Assembly: GCF_003012345.1 (NCBI RefSeq)
Contig: NZ_PVRV01000024.1
Location: 248,001 to 312,000 of the forward strand
DNA from: Phytohalomonas tamaricis
Lineage (GTDB): Bacteria; Pseudomonadota; Gammaproteobacteria; Pseudomonadales; Halomonadaceae
Reading direction: 5' to 3'
Length of the DNA: 64,000 nucleotides
Position numbers and translations under genes: made by a program. The notes below the pieces were generated by a model. It saw nothing but the letters and a program-made list of their open reading frames with translations. It was not told where the DNA came from and made no database searches. Numbering within the stretch: the stretch's first letter is position 1; each line of letters begins with the position of its first letter. Below, one piece after another: positions 28,503 through 37,501 of the stretch.

Positions 28503-28612
28503 GGGGCACTATCCTCGTTCGACCGCCAAAGCGGCTTCGATGCGTAATTAAGGCGGACGCCCGATCCTCGAACCAAGCCCTAACGACGTGATTTCATTCA
28601 GAGAATCGCTTG

Positions 28613-29272
28613 ATGTCAGAGCCATCCATGTTAGAGAAACTACGCGAGCGGCTGCAAGCCTATGCGCCACGGCATTTATCAGGAGACTATCCGCGCGCAG
28701 CGGTACTGATGGCCATCATCGACCGTCCCACGCCCAGCCTTTTGTTGACCCTGCGCGCCGTTCATCTCTCGACCCATGCCGGTCAGGTGGCCTTCCCCGG
28801 GGGTAAGTTCGATCCTGAAGATCAGAATCTTCAGACGTGTGCGCTGCGTGAAGCGCATGAAGAGATCGCCTTGCCGCCTGACTCAGTCAAGATTATTGGT
28901 CAACTAAGCGACCGGCTATCCCTGCACGGCATGGCCGTGACGCCCTTCGTCGGTATCATTCCCGACGGACTGCGACTGACGCCTAACCCCGGCGAGTTGG
29001 ATGAGGTATTCGAGGTTCCCCTAACGTATCTATTCGACGACCGCCGCCATCATACCGATGTTATCGTCACCGACTTGCAGACCAAGCTCTATGTACCGAG
29101 CTATGATATCGGCGGCCGCATATTGTGGGGGCTGTCGGCCATGATGGTCGTTGAGCTGCTCGCCGTAGGATTTGCGCTCGATATCAGCCTTGAGCATCCG
29201 CCTAAGGGGAGCGAGCTTCGCCATCCATCTTCACGTCAACGTATCACCGCTTCCAAGAGTAAACGTTCATGA
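28613..29272 (+). CDS. Nudix CoA pyrophosphatase-like protein (NudL family)
   Basis: Probable coenzyme A diphosphatase. It carries the CoA-Nudix signature (HLSTHAGQVAFPGGKFDPED) directly before the Nudix helix (LREAHEEIAL), as in E. coli NudL/YeaB. The product from the ATG at 28613 is 219 residues. NudL itself is about 190, so the basic tail (SSRQRITASKSKRS) is an extension. The stop overlaps the start of the 2OG oxygenase by 4 nt (ATGA), indicating one transcript. Confidence 0.87.
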   Translation: MSEPSMLEKLRERLQAYAPRHLSGDYPRAAVLMAIIDRPTPSLLLTLRAVHLSTHAGQVAFPGGKFDPEDQNLQTCALREAHEEIALPPDSVKIIGQLSDRLSLHGMAVTPFVGIIPDGLRLTPNPGELDEVFEVPLTYLFDDRRHHTDVIVTDLQTKLYVPSYDIGGRILWGLSAMMVVELLAVGFALDISLEHPPKGSELRHPSSRQRITASKSKRS

Positions 29273-29940
29273 GTATTGGCCTACCCCATCAACGCGAGCG
29301 TTTTTACAACGCCGCCGCTATCGACACATTGCTCGACGGCCTCGTCGAGCACGGGTTTGCGATCACCGAACATTTTCTTGATGCCGAGCTTGTCGACGCG
29401 TTGCGTGAGGAACTGTTCAGTCTCGAGCGCAATGCTGCGCTCGATAATGCCGGGATCGGGCGTGGCAATGAACATCAGCTGCGCCGGGATATCCGCGGCG
29501 ACGCGATCCGCTGGCTCGATCAGGAAAGTCTTGCTCAGCGCCGTTATCTGGCGGTCATGGATGACGTGCGCGAGGCGATCAATCGTGGCCTCTATATGGG
29601 GCTATTCGAGTTCGAGGCGCATTTCGCTCATTACCCTCCCGGCACCTTTTATAAAAAGCATCTCGACAGCTTCCGTGGCCGAGCCAATCGCGTCATCTCA
29701 AGCGTGCTTTATCTCAACCGCGACTGGCCGGCTGATGGCGGCGGGGAAATGGCGCTTTACGCGTCGGACGACGACAGTTGTGAGCTGGGGCGCGTCATTC
29801 CCGAAGCAGGAACATTCGTGTGCTTTCTCTCCGACACCATTCCCCATGAAGTGTTACCGACCCGCCTGCCCAGAGCCAGCATTGCCGGCTGGTTCCGGCG
29901 CAACGCCTCGCTCGGTGGCGTAGTCGACCCTGACCACTAA
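29269..29940 (+). CDS. 2OG-Fe(II) oxygenase
   Basis: Jelly-roll dioxygenase of the prolyl-4-hydroxylase-like family. The iron ligands are His131 and Asp133 (KKHLDSFRG) and His193 (IPHEVLPT), with Arg202 (LPRASIAGWF) likely holding 2-oxoglutarate. FYKKHLDSF and YLNRDWPADGGGEMALY are strongly conserved in a family seen in Pseudomonas and Vibrio, related to PHD-type protein hydroxylases that act on EF-Tu. The substrate is therefore plausibly a translation factor, but that is inference. 223 residues, coupled to the upstream Nudix gene. Confidence 0.87.
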   Translation: MSIGLPHQRERFYNAAAIDTLLDGLVEHGFAITEHFLDAELVDALREELFSLERNAALDNAGIGRGNEHQLRRDIRGDAIRWLDQESLAQRRYLAVMDDVREAINRGLYMGLFEFEAHFAHYPPGTFYKKHLDSFRGRANRVISSVLYLNRDWPADGGGEMALYASDDDSCELGRVIPEAGTFVCFLSDTIPHEVLPTRLPRASIAGWFRRNASLGGVVDPDH

Positions 29941-30110
29941 GCGCACTTCTGTCATGCTCGAATCGGCCAATCTCGCGACAATAGAGGCATTTATTTTCTG
30001 CTCATGGTACGGCTAAGCTTGTCGGCCGGTTTGAAATGAGTGCCGTCATGCCTCTGCAAGTGCGCATGAGCGAGCAATCGACCCATGGATCGTCTACGCA
30101 AGGAGCTTTC

Positions 30111-31367
30111 ATGACTACCGCCTATTCCGACTCGCTACCCCCGCATAGCTGGCTGGCGCGGCCGGGGCATCTACGCTGGCTAACGCAGCAAGGCGACGCC
30201 TTGGTCGCCTTCGGCAAGGCCGCTCGCCGCCCCGAAGGTGGTTTCGGCTGGCTTGACAATACCGGCCAGCAAACGCCGGACGTGCGTCCGCAGACATTGG
30301 TGACAGCCCGCATGACGCATACGTTTGCTCTGGCTGCCCTGCAGGGTATTCCCGGTGCTGGCGCATTGGCTGATCACGGCGTAACGGCGCTCAAGGAAAT
30401 GTTCGTCGATAACGAACACGGCGGCTGGTTTGCTGAATTGCCAGGTGCCGAGTCCTCCTCGACCAAGGAAGCCTACCTGCACGCATTCGTTGCACTGGCG
30501 GCTTCCTCGGCCACAGCCGCTGGCCGGCCGGGAGCGCAGGCACTACTTGACCAGGCCGCGGATATCATCGAAACCCGTTTCTGGTCGGAAACCGAAGGAC
30601 GCGTGGTCGAGAGCTACAACCGTGACTGGAGCGAAAGTGAAGCCTACCGTGGTGCCAACAGCAACATGCACTCGGTTGAGGCTTTCTTGGCGTTGGCCGA
30701 TGTCCTCAAGGCACCTGTGTGGCGCGAACGTGCCCTCAGCATTGCTCAACATTTGATTCATGAGGCCGCCGCTAGCGCCGATTTCCTTGTGGTCGAGCAT
30801 TTCGACACCAGCTGGCAGCAGGTACGCGATTACAACAAGGAAACGCCGGCCGATCAATTCCGTCCCTACGGGCTTACTCCCGGTCATGCGCTGGAGTGGT
30901 CACGCCTGCTGCTCAACTTAGAAGCTGGTCTGCTCCTCGCCGGCCAAGAAGCGCCGGATTGGCTGCTTGAAGATGCCAAGGCGTTGTTTGATGCCGCAAC
31001 CCAGGTGGGTTGGAGCGTCGATGGCGCGCCCGGCTTCGTCTATACCGTCGACTGGTCGCACCAGCCGGTGGTGCGCAATCGCATGCACTGGGTGGCGGGG
31101 GAAGCAGTTGCCGCTGCCGCGGCACTCGTCGTACGCACTCAGGAAGAGCGTTTTGAAGCATGCTATCGCCGCTGGTGGGACTACATCGACACTTACCTGA
31201 TCGATCATGTCCACGGCAGTTGGCATCATGAACTCGATGAACACAACACACCTTCGGAAAGCGTGTGGTCCGGCAAGCCTGATATCTATCACGCCTATCA
31301 GGCGACACTTTTTCCTATGCTACCGCTGGCACCGACAGCAGCTACCGCCCTGGCCGAGGCGTACTGA
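30111..31367 (+). CDS. AGE-family sugar isomerase (YihS/mannose isomerase-like)
   Basis: (alpha/alpha)6-barrel enzyme of the N-acylglucosamine 2-epimerase family that interconverts aldoses and ketoses such as mannose and fructose. The ATG at 30111 follows AGGAG with a 5-nt spacer and gives 418 residues. The frame is open from 30036. Family catalytic histidines are visible at His187 (NSNMHSVEAF) and His259 (LTPGHALEW), plus a C-terminal SWHHELDEHN block. No sulfoquinovose gene cluster is nearby, so D-mannose isomerase is more likely than a YihS role in sulfoglycolysis. Ends at a terminator. Confidence 0.88.
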   Translation: MTTAYSDSLPPHSWLARPGHLRWLTQQGDALVAFGKAARRPEGGFGWLDNTGQQTPDVRPQTLVTARMTHTFALAALQGIPGAGALADHGVTALKEMFVDNEHGGWFAELPGAESSSTKEAYLHAFVALAASSATAAGRPGAQALLDQAADIIETRFWSETEGRVVESYNRDWSESEAYRGANSNMHSVEAFLALADVLKAPVWRERALSIAQHLIHEAAASADFLVVEHFDTSWQQVRDYNKETPADQFRPYGLTPGHALEWSRLLLNLEAGLLLAGQEAPDWLLEDAKALFDAATQVGWSVDGAPGFVYTVDWSHQPVVRNRMHWVAGEAVAAAAALVVRTQEERFEACYRRWWDYIDTYLIDHVHGSWHHELDEHNTPSESVWSGKPDIYHAYQATLFPMLPLAPTAATALAEAY

Positions 31368-31388
31368 TCTCCTGAGCATTCAAGTAAC

Positions 31389-31416
31389 AAGGGTCGGCAT
31401 ACGCCGACCCTTTCTG
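31389..31416 (+). terminator. terminator after the AGE isomerase gene
   Basis: Ten-bp stem AAGGGTCGGC / GCCGACCCTT with loop ATAC, then TCTGTTG. Lies between convergent genes. Confidence 0.8.
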
Positions 31417-31457
31417 TTGTTGCTGCCTGCTCTCACGCTATTTTTACCACGTCGCTG

Positions 31458-32870
31458 TCATGAGCGCGGCGGCGACGCAGGGGGATTGTCATCCTTGCTT
31501 TCGGCATGATCGCTAACACTGTTGGCTTCGCTACTCATACCCTCCCCGCTCGGGCCGTTTTCTGCGTGGTCGGCTGCGGCCGTCAGTGCCGATTCACGCC
31601 GCTCGGCTTCCAACGCATCCGCCTGTGCATGCTCCTCAACGCCTTCTACCATTTCATTGGTCACCTCCAGCTCAGCCCCTACCACTGACTGCACTGGGTG
31701 CGCAGAAAAAGGCGCCACTGGCTGAGGCGCTGGCTTGACGCTACGCCGCCAGGCAAAGAACAGCCCCATCACCAGCGATACGGCAGCGAAGCCGTAAAAC
31801 AGCCCTGCATCACCGACGAGGCTCATTACTGAGGTCAGTATCGGTGCGCTGATCGTGCAGCCGACCGCATTGATCAGCAACAACCCCTGACTCATGCCTA
31901 CCAGTGCCCCGGGCGGTGCGCGGTCGGCAGAATGGCTGATCGAGACTGGATAGAATGAAAAGGCCGCCCCGCCGTAAAGAAACAGTGTCACCGCCAGCGT
32001 CCAGAAATTGTAAGCCGCCAGCGGAATCAGCAACGCCAGTACTACCAGCACCGCACCGAGCAGGATCAGCACGATCTGGCGATCGTGACGATCCGACCAG
32101 CGGCCGATCGGGTACTGCAGCGCCATACCGCCAACAATGACAATCGCCATCAACTGACCGATGCCTTCAATGTCATAATTAATCTGCTGCAGATAGAGCG
32201 GTAGCAGACTATAGAGTGCCGCCACCAGCAATCCCGAGCCGAAACTGCCCATCACCCCGGTCGGCGTCATCTTCGCCAGCCGCAGTGGCGAAAGCGGCTC
32301 GGCGTGCTCGATCAAAGGAGAAACGCGCGGAATAATCGCCAGTGGCAATACCGACAACGAAGCCAGCATGCCGATCAGCACATAGGGCGTCACATCGGCA
32401 CTTAAATCGAACAACCCTAGCAGCAACTGCCCCAGCGCTAGCGCGGCATATAGCGAAATCATGTAAAACGCCAACACTCGCCCACGCACGGCGCGATCAC
32501 CACTGGTCAAAAGCCAGCTTTCGATTACCAGATAAACCCCTACTGTCGCCCAGCCCCCCAACAAGCGCAGGAAAAACCACCAGTAAGCATCGAGCCATAG
32601 CGCCTGCCCCAACGCCGCCGCCGCCACAATCGAGGCGAAACAGGAATAGGAGCGGATATGTCCGATGCGCAGCAGGAGGCGGTCATTCAACAGTGCACCG
32701 ACAGCCAGGCCAATATAGTAGGCCGATGACACCCATCCCACCGTATCTACCGAGGCACCTGCCGCATTCAGGCGCAGTGTCACCAGTGTAGAGAGAAACC
32801 CGTTGCCGAGTGCCAGAATGAAAAGACCCAACAGCGGAGGAAAGACTAAGGCCAAAAGTTGGCGAGCCAT
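31458..32870 (-). CDS. YcaD-type MFS transporter with acidic C-terminal tail
   Basis: Twelve-helix major facilitator of the YcaD group, substrate unknown. From the ATG at 32870 (GAGG upstream) it has 470 residues. The transporter body ends near residue 376 (LFFAWRRSV). The last ~94 residues are hydrophilic and rich in Glu, Ala, Ser and Pro, ending DDNPPASPPRS, with no helix and no motif I recognise. YcaD relatives normally stop soon after the last helix. MFS signatures seen are LNDRLLLRIGHIRSY (loop 2-3) and GRWSDRHDRQ (loop 8-9). Confidence 0.87.
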   Translation of the reverse strand: MARQLLALVFPPLLGLFILALGNGFLSTLVTLRLNAAGASVDTVGWVSSAYYIGLAVGALLNDRLLLRIGHIRSYSCFASIVAAAALGQALWLDAYWWFFLRLLGGWATVGVYLVIESWLLTSGDRAVRGRVLAFYMISLYAALALGQLLLGLFDLSADVTPYVLIGMLASLSVLPLAIIPRVSPLIEHAEPLSPLRLAKMTPTGVMGSFGSGLLVAALYSLLPLYLQQINYDIEGIGQLMAIVIVGGMALQYPIGRWSDRHDRQIVLILLGAVLVVLALLIPLAAYNFWTLAVTLFLYGGAAFSFYPVSISHSADRAPPGALVGMSQGLLLINAVGCTISAPILTSVMSLVGDAGLFYGFAAVSLVMGLFFAWRRSVKPAPQPVAPFSAHPVQSVVGAELEVTNEMVEGVEEHAQADALEAERRESALTAAADHAENGPSGEGMSSEANSVSDHAESKDDNPPASPPRS

Positions 32871-33149
32871 GAACAACCTCAGGATCAAAATTGCAGTCAC
32901 AGGGTGCAGAGAACGAAGCGGCGGCGAATATACGTTGGCGTCAGAGGAAAGCCAACTGCCATTTTGCTTATGTGCTTAAGCTAGCAATTTTTAGTCGTAT
33001 TGCCAGCTCACGGCGTTGAAATGATAACCCTTGGAAGTGGTGTCGCTGAAACGTCTCAAACAGTGCCGATCAGCCTATTGGGCTTTCGTGAACTGACCTG
33101 CGAAGCAGGCTCCGTTATACTCGACGCTTCGCAATTCGAACCTGATCCT

Positions 33150-34085
33150 ATGACGCTGACTGATACCTTTAAAGCCCGCGCCATCGCCACGCTCTGGCGG
33201 ATGCTCTCCTGGCGTACGCCTGCCTCACTGTGGCGGTTTTCCGGTCGCATCGAACCGCTCTATAGCCTGATCGCCGCACGTGAGCGGCGCGTCACTCGTA
33301 TCAACCTGCGCCAAGCCTACCCCGGCCTTGCCAGGGCAGATAACAAACAGCTCATGCACGATAGTCTGCACCACAGTGTGGCGACCATCATGGAGTTGGG
33401 ATTTGCTTGGATGGGAGACCCAGCCCGGGTGCGCGACTCAATTCATCAGGTCTACGGACGCGAGCTGCTCGATGAGGCCCGTGCCGAAGGACGGGGCGTC
33501 GTTGTGCTTGCGCCCCACTTCGGCAATTGGGAAATTCTCAATTTCTGGCTATCGAGCCATTTCCCGTTTACCGCTATGTACGAGCCGCCCAAGATCACCC
33601 CGCTCGACCCGATTACCCGCCAAGGCCGTGAACGGATGGGGGCCGAACTGGTACCGACTAACTCTCGTGGTGTCGCGGCCTTGCTCAAGGCACTCAAGCG
33701 CAGTGAAGCGATTGGTATCCTGCCGGACCAGGTGCCCTCATGGGGAAGCGGGGTCTTTGCCGATTTTTTTGGTCGGCCAGCCTATACCGCCACGCTGTTG
33801 CCTAAACTGGTGGCACGCACCAATGCGCGTGTTGTGACTGGCGTGGCTAAACGGTTGCCCGACGGCGCAGGCTTCGACATTCACTTTCTCGCCGCTGACG
33901 AACGCGTCTATGCTAGAGACGAAACGACCTCAGCCACCGGCGTCAATGCCTGCGTTGAAGCCGTCATCGCGCTCGATCCGGCCCAGTATCAATGGGAGTA
34001 CAAGCGATATCGTCGCACGCTCGGTGAAGACGAGAATCTGCCCGGCTGGAGGGAAAACCGGCTCTACAGCAGCAAACATCGCTAG
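33150..34085 (+). CDS. LpxL/HtrB-like lysophospholipid acyltransferase
   Basis: Membrane-bound acyltransferase of the LpxL superfamily. From MTLTDTFKARAIATLW (ATG at 33150) it is 311 residues. It contains the HX4E catalytic box HFGNWE, MYEPPK, GILPDQVPSWGSG and YQWEYKRYRR near the end. A second copy besides lpxL at 16 kb suggests either a different acylation position on lipid A (LpxM-like) or an ornithine/other lipid role. It resembles the proteobacterial YP_ proteins called lipid A biosynthesis acyltransferase. No clear binding site upstream of the ATG. The open frame begins at 33000. Converges with yajQ. Confidence 0.85.
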   Translation: MTLTDTFKARAIATLWRMLSWRTPASLWRFSGRIEPLYSLIAARERRVTRINLRQAYPGLARADNKQLMHDSLHHSVATIMELGFAWMGDPARVRDSIHQVYGRELLDEARAEGRGVVVLAPHFGNWEILNFWLSSHFPFTAMYEPPKITPLDPITRQGRERMGAELVPTNSRGVAALLKALKRSEAIGILPDQVPSWGSGVFADFFGRPAYTATLLPKLVARTNARVVTGVAKRLPDGAGFDIHFLAADERVYARDETTSATGVNACVEAVIALDPAQYQWEYKRYRRTLGEDENLPGWRENRLYSSKHR

Positions 34086-34103
34086 CCGAGCAGAAAAGAA
34101 ACC

Positions 34104-34589
34104 TTAGTCGCGGAAGTTATTGAACTGCAGCGGTAGATCCGGCCCCTGGTCACTCTTGAGCAGAGCAATCGCCTGCTGCAAGTCATCGCGCTTCTTGCCG
34201 GTAACTCGCACTTTATCGCCCTGGATCTGGCTCTGAACCTTGAGCTTGGCATCCTTGAGCTGTTTGACGATTGCCTTGCAGTCGGTCTGCTCAAGCCCTT
34301 GCTTGAGCACTACATCCTGGCGTGCCTTGACGCCGGTCAGTACCGGCTCCTTTTCTTCCATGCAGCGCGCATCAATGCCGCGTGAAATCAACTTGGCACT
34401 CAATACGTCCATCATCTGCCTGAGCTGAAAATCGACTTCGGCCTCAAGCGAGACGGTTTCCCCATTCAGAGTAAAGCTGGCATCAACGCCTTTAAAATCA
34501 AAACGAGTTTGAATTTCACGATTGGCCTGATCAACCGCGTTGGTCGCTTCGTGCTTATCAAACTCGGAAACAATATCAAATGACGGCAT
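34104..34589 (-). CDS. yajQ: YajQ-family nucleotide-binding protein
   Basis: Small cytosolic protein with two ferredoxin-like domains. Family members bind nucleotides or RNA, and some bind cyclic di-GMP to regulate transcription or virulence. The start at 34589 (MPSFDIVSEFDKHE) gives 161 residues, the family length. An AGG-containing site precedes it. Hallmarks are ATNAVDQANREIQTRFDFKG and DKVRVTGKKRDDLQQAIALL. The upstream open frame to 34664 is not YajQ-like. Monocistronic. Confidence 0.93.
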   Translation of the reverse strand: MPSFDIVSEFDKHEATNAVDQANREIQTRFDFKGVDASFTLNGETVSLEAEVDFQLRQMMDVLSAKLISRGIDARCMEEKEPVLTGVKARQDVVLKQGLEQTDCKAIVKQLKDAKLKVQSQIQGDKVRVTGKKRDDLQQAIALLKSDQGPDLPLQFNNFRD

Positions 34590-34771
34590 AACCCTGTTCC
34601 TGTAATCAATTGGCAAACGGTAAAGGTAAAAGCAATCTGCGCTGATTCTAACGTGTCTCGGCATGCATTAAGTCTATTTCCCCACTTACGATTTTAGATC
34701 CATCCTTTTTTATTACCCTCGCTAAACATAACGTATGGTATTGCACATGAGAGCGCTATCTGCCCGCGAGG

Positions 34772-34860
34772 GTTCAGCAAAGCGGCACAGCGGTTATTTC
34801 AACCCAGTGTATATTTGCTTTCCTTAATAAAAATACATTTTACAGCCAAAGCGGATATGT
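34772..34860 (+). repeat. leader repeat copy 1 upstream of acyltransferase 1
   Basis: About 89 nt immediately before the start codon, closely similar to 36104-36189. Shared blocks include GTTCAGCAAAG-GGCACAGCG, TTATTT, GTGTATATTT and AAGCGGATA just before the ATG. Probably promoter and 5' UTR duplicated with the gene. Confidence 0.75.
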
Positions 34861-35934
34861 ATGCCTTCTCAGCTCACACCATCCAATCGCATCGCATGGA
34901 TCGATGCCGCAAAAGGCACCTGCATATTATTAGTGGTGCTCTACCACACTAATTTGTTCATTATTTTGCCTAGTGAGCTAAGCAGCACACTGCCAAGTAC
35001 GCTCTGGAACATGGTCATCACTGCCATGAAACCTCTGCGTATGCCACTGTTCTTTCTGATTTCAGGTTTTTTGGTCTATTCGTCCATATTCTCTAAATCA
35101 TGGCGACAGGTATTCCGCTCACGAATAGGCACCTTGCTATGGCTTTACGCGTTGTGGCTAATTGCTCACTGGGGATTTGAACTATTTTTGATGGAGTATG
35201 GTAAACCAGAAGCTATTTACCATGGACACCCGACACCAGAAAGTATAACTGGTTTAATTTGGAACGCTCTGCAAGGCGCTACTGGCATCTGGTATCTTTA
35301 TGCGTTGGTAATTTACTTTGTCATATGTAAAACCTTTAAACGCTGGGCAATTTTGACATTAGCTATTCTGGCACTGGCTCAGTGTTTTAATGGACAGCTA
35401 AGTGAGAAACCTTATGTACAGAGTCTGATCGAAAACGGCATATTCTTCGCGCTAGGGTGTTACGGTCGTAATTTCATCACTTATCATTTCAGTTCTTTTA
35501 ATACAAAGCGCTTTCTCTTTTCTTCATTACTTACAGCAATTCTAATAGCGATAGTAATGAAATATGACCTATTCTATGTTCCAGGAATAAAATTAATACT
35601 GGCATGTAGTATGGTCGTCGCAGCAATTGATTTCTTTGCATTATTAACAAAAATTTTCAGCTTGAATATCCTGCAAAATCTTGGCCGTCTTACGCTGCCT
35701 ATTTACGTTATGCACATGTTTTTTATTCTAATCCTTGCTCAGTATATCGTTCCTAACAAATTTGAAGAAGATACAGCATTCATCATAAGCCTGCTGGCCC
35801 CAGCGATAATCACTCTACTTATTTCCGGACTCTGTCTCGCCCTGTATACCATACTCAACAAACGACAGGGACAGATACTGTTCAATTTTCCGTCCCGTGC
35901 TTTTTTATTGTGCGCCAAGTCGCCATCAGCCTAA
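34861..35934 (+). CDS. YcfT-like membrane acyltransferase (Acyltransferase_3), copy 1
   Basis: Polytopic inner-membrane protein of 357 residues, about ten hydrophobic segments, in the Acyltransferase_3 (OafA/YcfT) family, which O-acetylates or succinylates sugars. The N-terminal signature NRIAWIDAAKGTCILLVVLYH has the expected Arg and His on the first helix. MPLFFLISGF, GIWYLYALVIYFVICKTF and LTLPIYVMHMFF resemble E. coli YcfT. The region is A+T-richer than the neighbourhood. A close paralogue follows 255 bp downstream. The start is well fixed by identity with copy 2 (both begin MPSQLTPSNRIAWIDAAKG). Confidence 0.88.
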   Translation: MPSQLTPSNRIAWIDAAKGTCILLVVLYHTNLFIILPSELSSTLPSTLWNMVITAMKPLRMPLFFLISGFLVYSSIFSKSWRQVFRSRIGTLLWLYALWLIAHWGFELFLMEYGKPEAIYHGHPTPESITGLIWNALQGATGIWYLYALVIYFVICKTFKRWAILTLAILALAQCFNGQLSEKPYVQSLIENGIFFALGCYGRNFITYHFSSFNTKRFLFSSLLTAILIAIVMKYDLFYVPGIKLILACSMVVAAIDFFALLTKIFSLNILQNLGRLTLPIYVMHMFFILILAQYIVPNKFEEDTAFIISLLAPAIITLLISGLCLALYTILNKRQGQILFNFPSRAFLLCAKSPSA

Positions 35935-36103
35935 AACAATTAAAGCACTGGGTTTTAACATTATTATGGTTGAATAATTAACTCTCCACTCAACAGTAAT
36001 TAGTATGCCGAAACTCATACGAGCAGCGGCATACTTCTTCTGCTTATTGTTTGTATTTAGAGCCTACCTTAGAACCTAAGGTAAAAGAGATCTATCCGCC
36101 GTA

Positions 36104-36189
36104 GTTCAGCAAAGTGGCACAGCGATTATTTTAATGCTGTGTATATTTATATTTACAAAAAAACACTTTTACATCTCAAGCGGATACAT
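36104..36189 (+). repeat. leader repeat copy 2 upstream of acyltransferase 2
   Basis: Diverged copy of 34772-34860 ending at the ATG of the second acyltransferase gene, with substitutions and short gaps. Confidence 0.75.
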
Positions 36190-37272
36190 ATGCCCTCTCA
36201 ACTCACCCCCTCCAATCGCATCGCATGGATTGATGCCGCAAAAGGCGCCTGCATCTTATTGGTAGTGCTCTTTCATATAAATTTATTCATTCTTCAACCT
36301 AGTGCATTAAGCGATACGCTACCGAGCACAATTTGGAATATGGCTATTACAGCCATGACACCATTGAGAATGCCATTGTTTTTTATGATATCTGGCTTGT
36401 TGGCTTATTCGTCTGTCTTTTCCCGTTCATGGCAACAAGTATTCCAGTCACGAGTAGGCACTATGCTTTGGCTCTATATTCTATGGACGGTTGCACATTG
36501 GGGGCTTGATCTGTTCATGATCAGTCATGGAAGGCTGGACGCTATCCCCGAAGGTCAGCCAATCGCTGACAATGTTATTGGCCTGCTATGGAACGCTTTG
36601 CAGGGGGCCACAGGGATCTGGTATTTATATGCGTTAGCGCTTTACTTTGTGATTTGTAAGCTGTTTCGTCACTGGATACTACCTACCTTGATCACCCTTG
36701 CACTGATCGAATGCTTCGCAGGACTAGTAAACGATAAATGGTACCTGCAAAGCATGAGCGAAAACGCTGTTTTCTTTGCCTTTGGCTGTTACGGTCGCAA
36801 CCTCCTTATTCGGCACTTCAGCGCTTTCAATGCCAAACGATTCATTATTCTTTTATTCGTCGCAGCACTACCTATGCCATTAGTCGCCCAATATGATCTT
36901 CTGGAACAGCCAGGTATCAAATTAACAATGGCATTTGCTCTCGTATTTTCAGCGATCGATTTCTTTTTATTGTTAAGCCGGTGGTCCAATCTAAAAGTGC
37001 TGGGTTTTATAGGCCGTCGTACACTACCTATCTACGTCATGCACATGTTTTTTGTGATGCTGATTGCACAATATATTGTCGTACCGCATGAGTTTGAAGG
37101 AACCAACACATTTATCATAAGCTTGCTTGCCCCACTGGTACTTACTCTACTTATTGTCGGGCTATGTCTCGCCCTCTATGCCGTACTCAATAGGCGACAG
37201 GGAAAACTATTATTTAGCTTTCCATCGCTCGTCTCTCTATGGCCTGCCAAGCCAAAGGCCCCTATTGCCTGA
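36190..37272 (+). CDS. YcfT-like membrane acyltransferase (Acyltransferase_3), copy 2
   Basis: Tandem paralogue of the preceding gene, 360 residues from the ATG at 36190. The frame is open from 36139, but alignment with copy 1 fixes the start. It shares the first-helix Arg/His signature, MPLFFMISGLLAYSS, GIWYLYALALYFVICKLF and TLPIYVMHMFF. Differences are concentrated in the periplasmic loop after helix 3 (FMISHGRLDAIPEGQPIADN against FLMEYGKPEAIYHGHPTPES) and in the middle helices. This could reflect a change of acceptor or donor while keeping the mechanism. Followed by a terminator. Confidence 0.88.
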   Translation: MPSQLTPSNRIAWIDAAKGACILLVVLFHINLFILQPSALSDTLPSTIWNMAITAMTPLRMPLFFMISGLLAYSSVFSRSWQQVFQSRVGTMLWLYILWTVAHWGLDLFMISHGRLDAIPEGQPIADNVIGLLWNALQGATGIWYLYALALYFVICKLFRHWILPTLITLALIECFAGLVNDKWYLQSMSENAVFFAFGCYGRNLLIRHFSAFNAKRFIILLFVAALPMPLVAQYDLLEQPGIKLTMAFALVFSAIDFFLLLSRWSNLKVLGFIGRRTLPIYVMHMFFVMLIAQYIVVPHEFEGTNTFIISLLAPLVLTLLIVGLCLALYAVLNRRQGKLLFSFPSLVSLWPAKPKAPIA

Positions 37273-37330
37273 TAAAAATTTTGTTCGATACTGCCTCATT
37301 TATGGTTTATTCAGCCTGCCATAATTATCA

Positions 37331-37362
37331 GCCGGCGCTTCTACAAGCGCTGGCACTTTTAT
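37331..37362 (+). terminator. terminator after acyltransferase 2
   Basis: Stem GCCGGCGCTT / AAGCGCTGGC with loop CTAC and one G-T pair, then ACTTTTATT. Confidence 0.7.
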
Positions 37363-37501
37363 TCCTCTGAGCTCTTAATTCCTCTGTACGCTGTTCATCA
37401 CCATCGTCTTCGATTTCACTAAAGTGTTATCGATACAAGAGGTTTTCACGGTAGGCTAACGCAACACTGATTTATTACCATTAGACAAAGCGACCCCGAC
37501 C

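Noticed and set aside
29276-29923. 215-codon frame overlapping the 2OG oxygenase on the same strand
   Set aside because: The alternative frame has Ser/Arg/Pro-rich composition and no motifs. The oxygenase frame has all metal ligands.
33150-34085. HX4E instead of HX4D in the second LpxL-like acyltransferase as an anomaly
   Set aside because: E. coli LpxL itself uses Glu at this position, so the variant is normal for the family.
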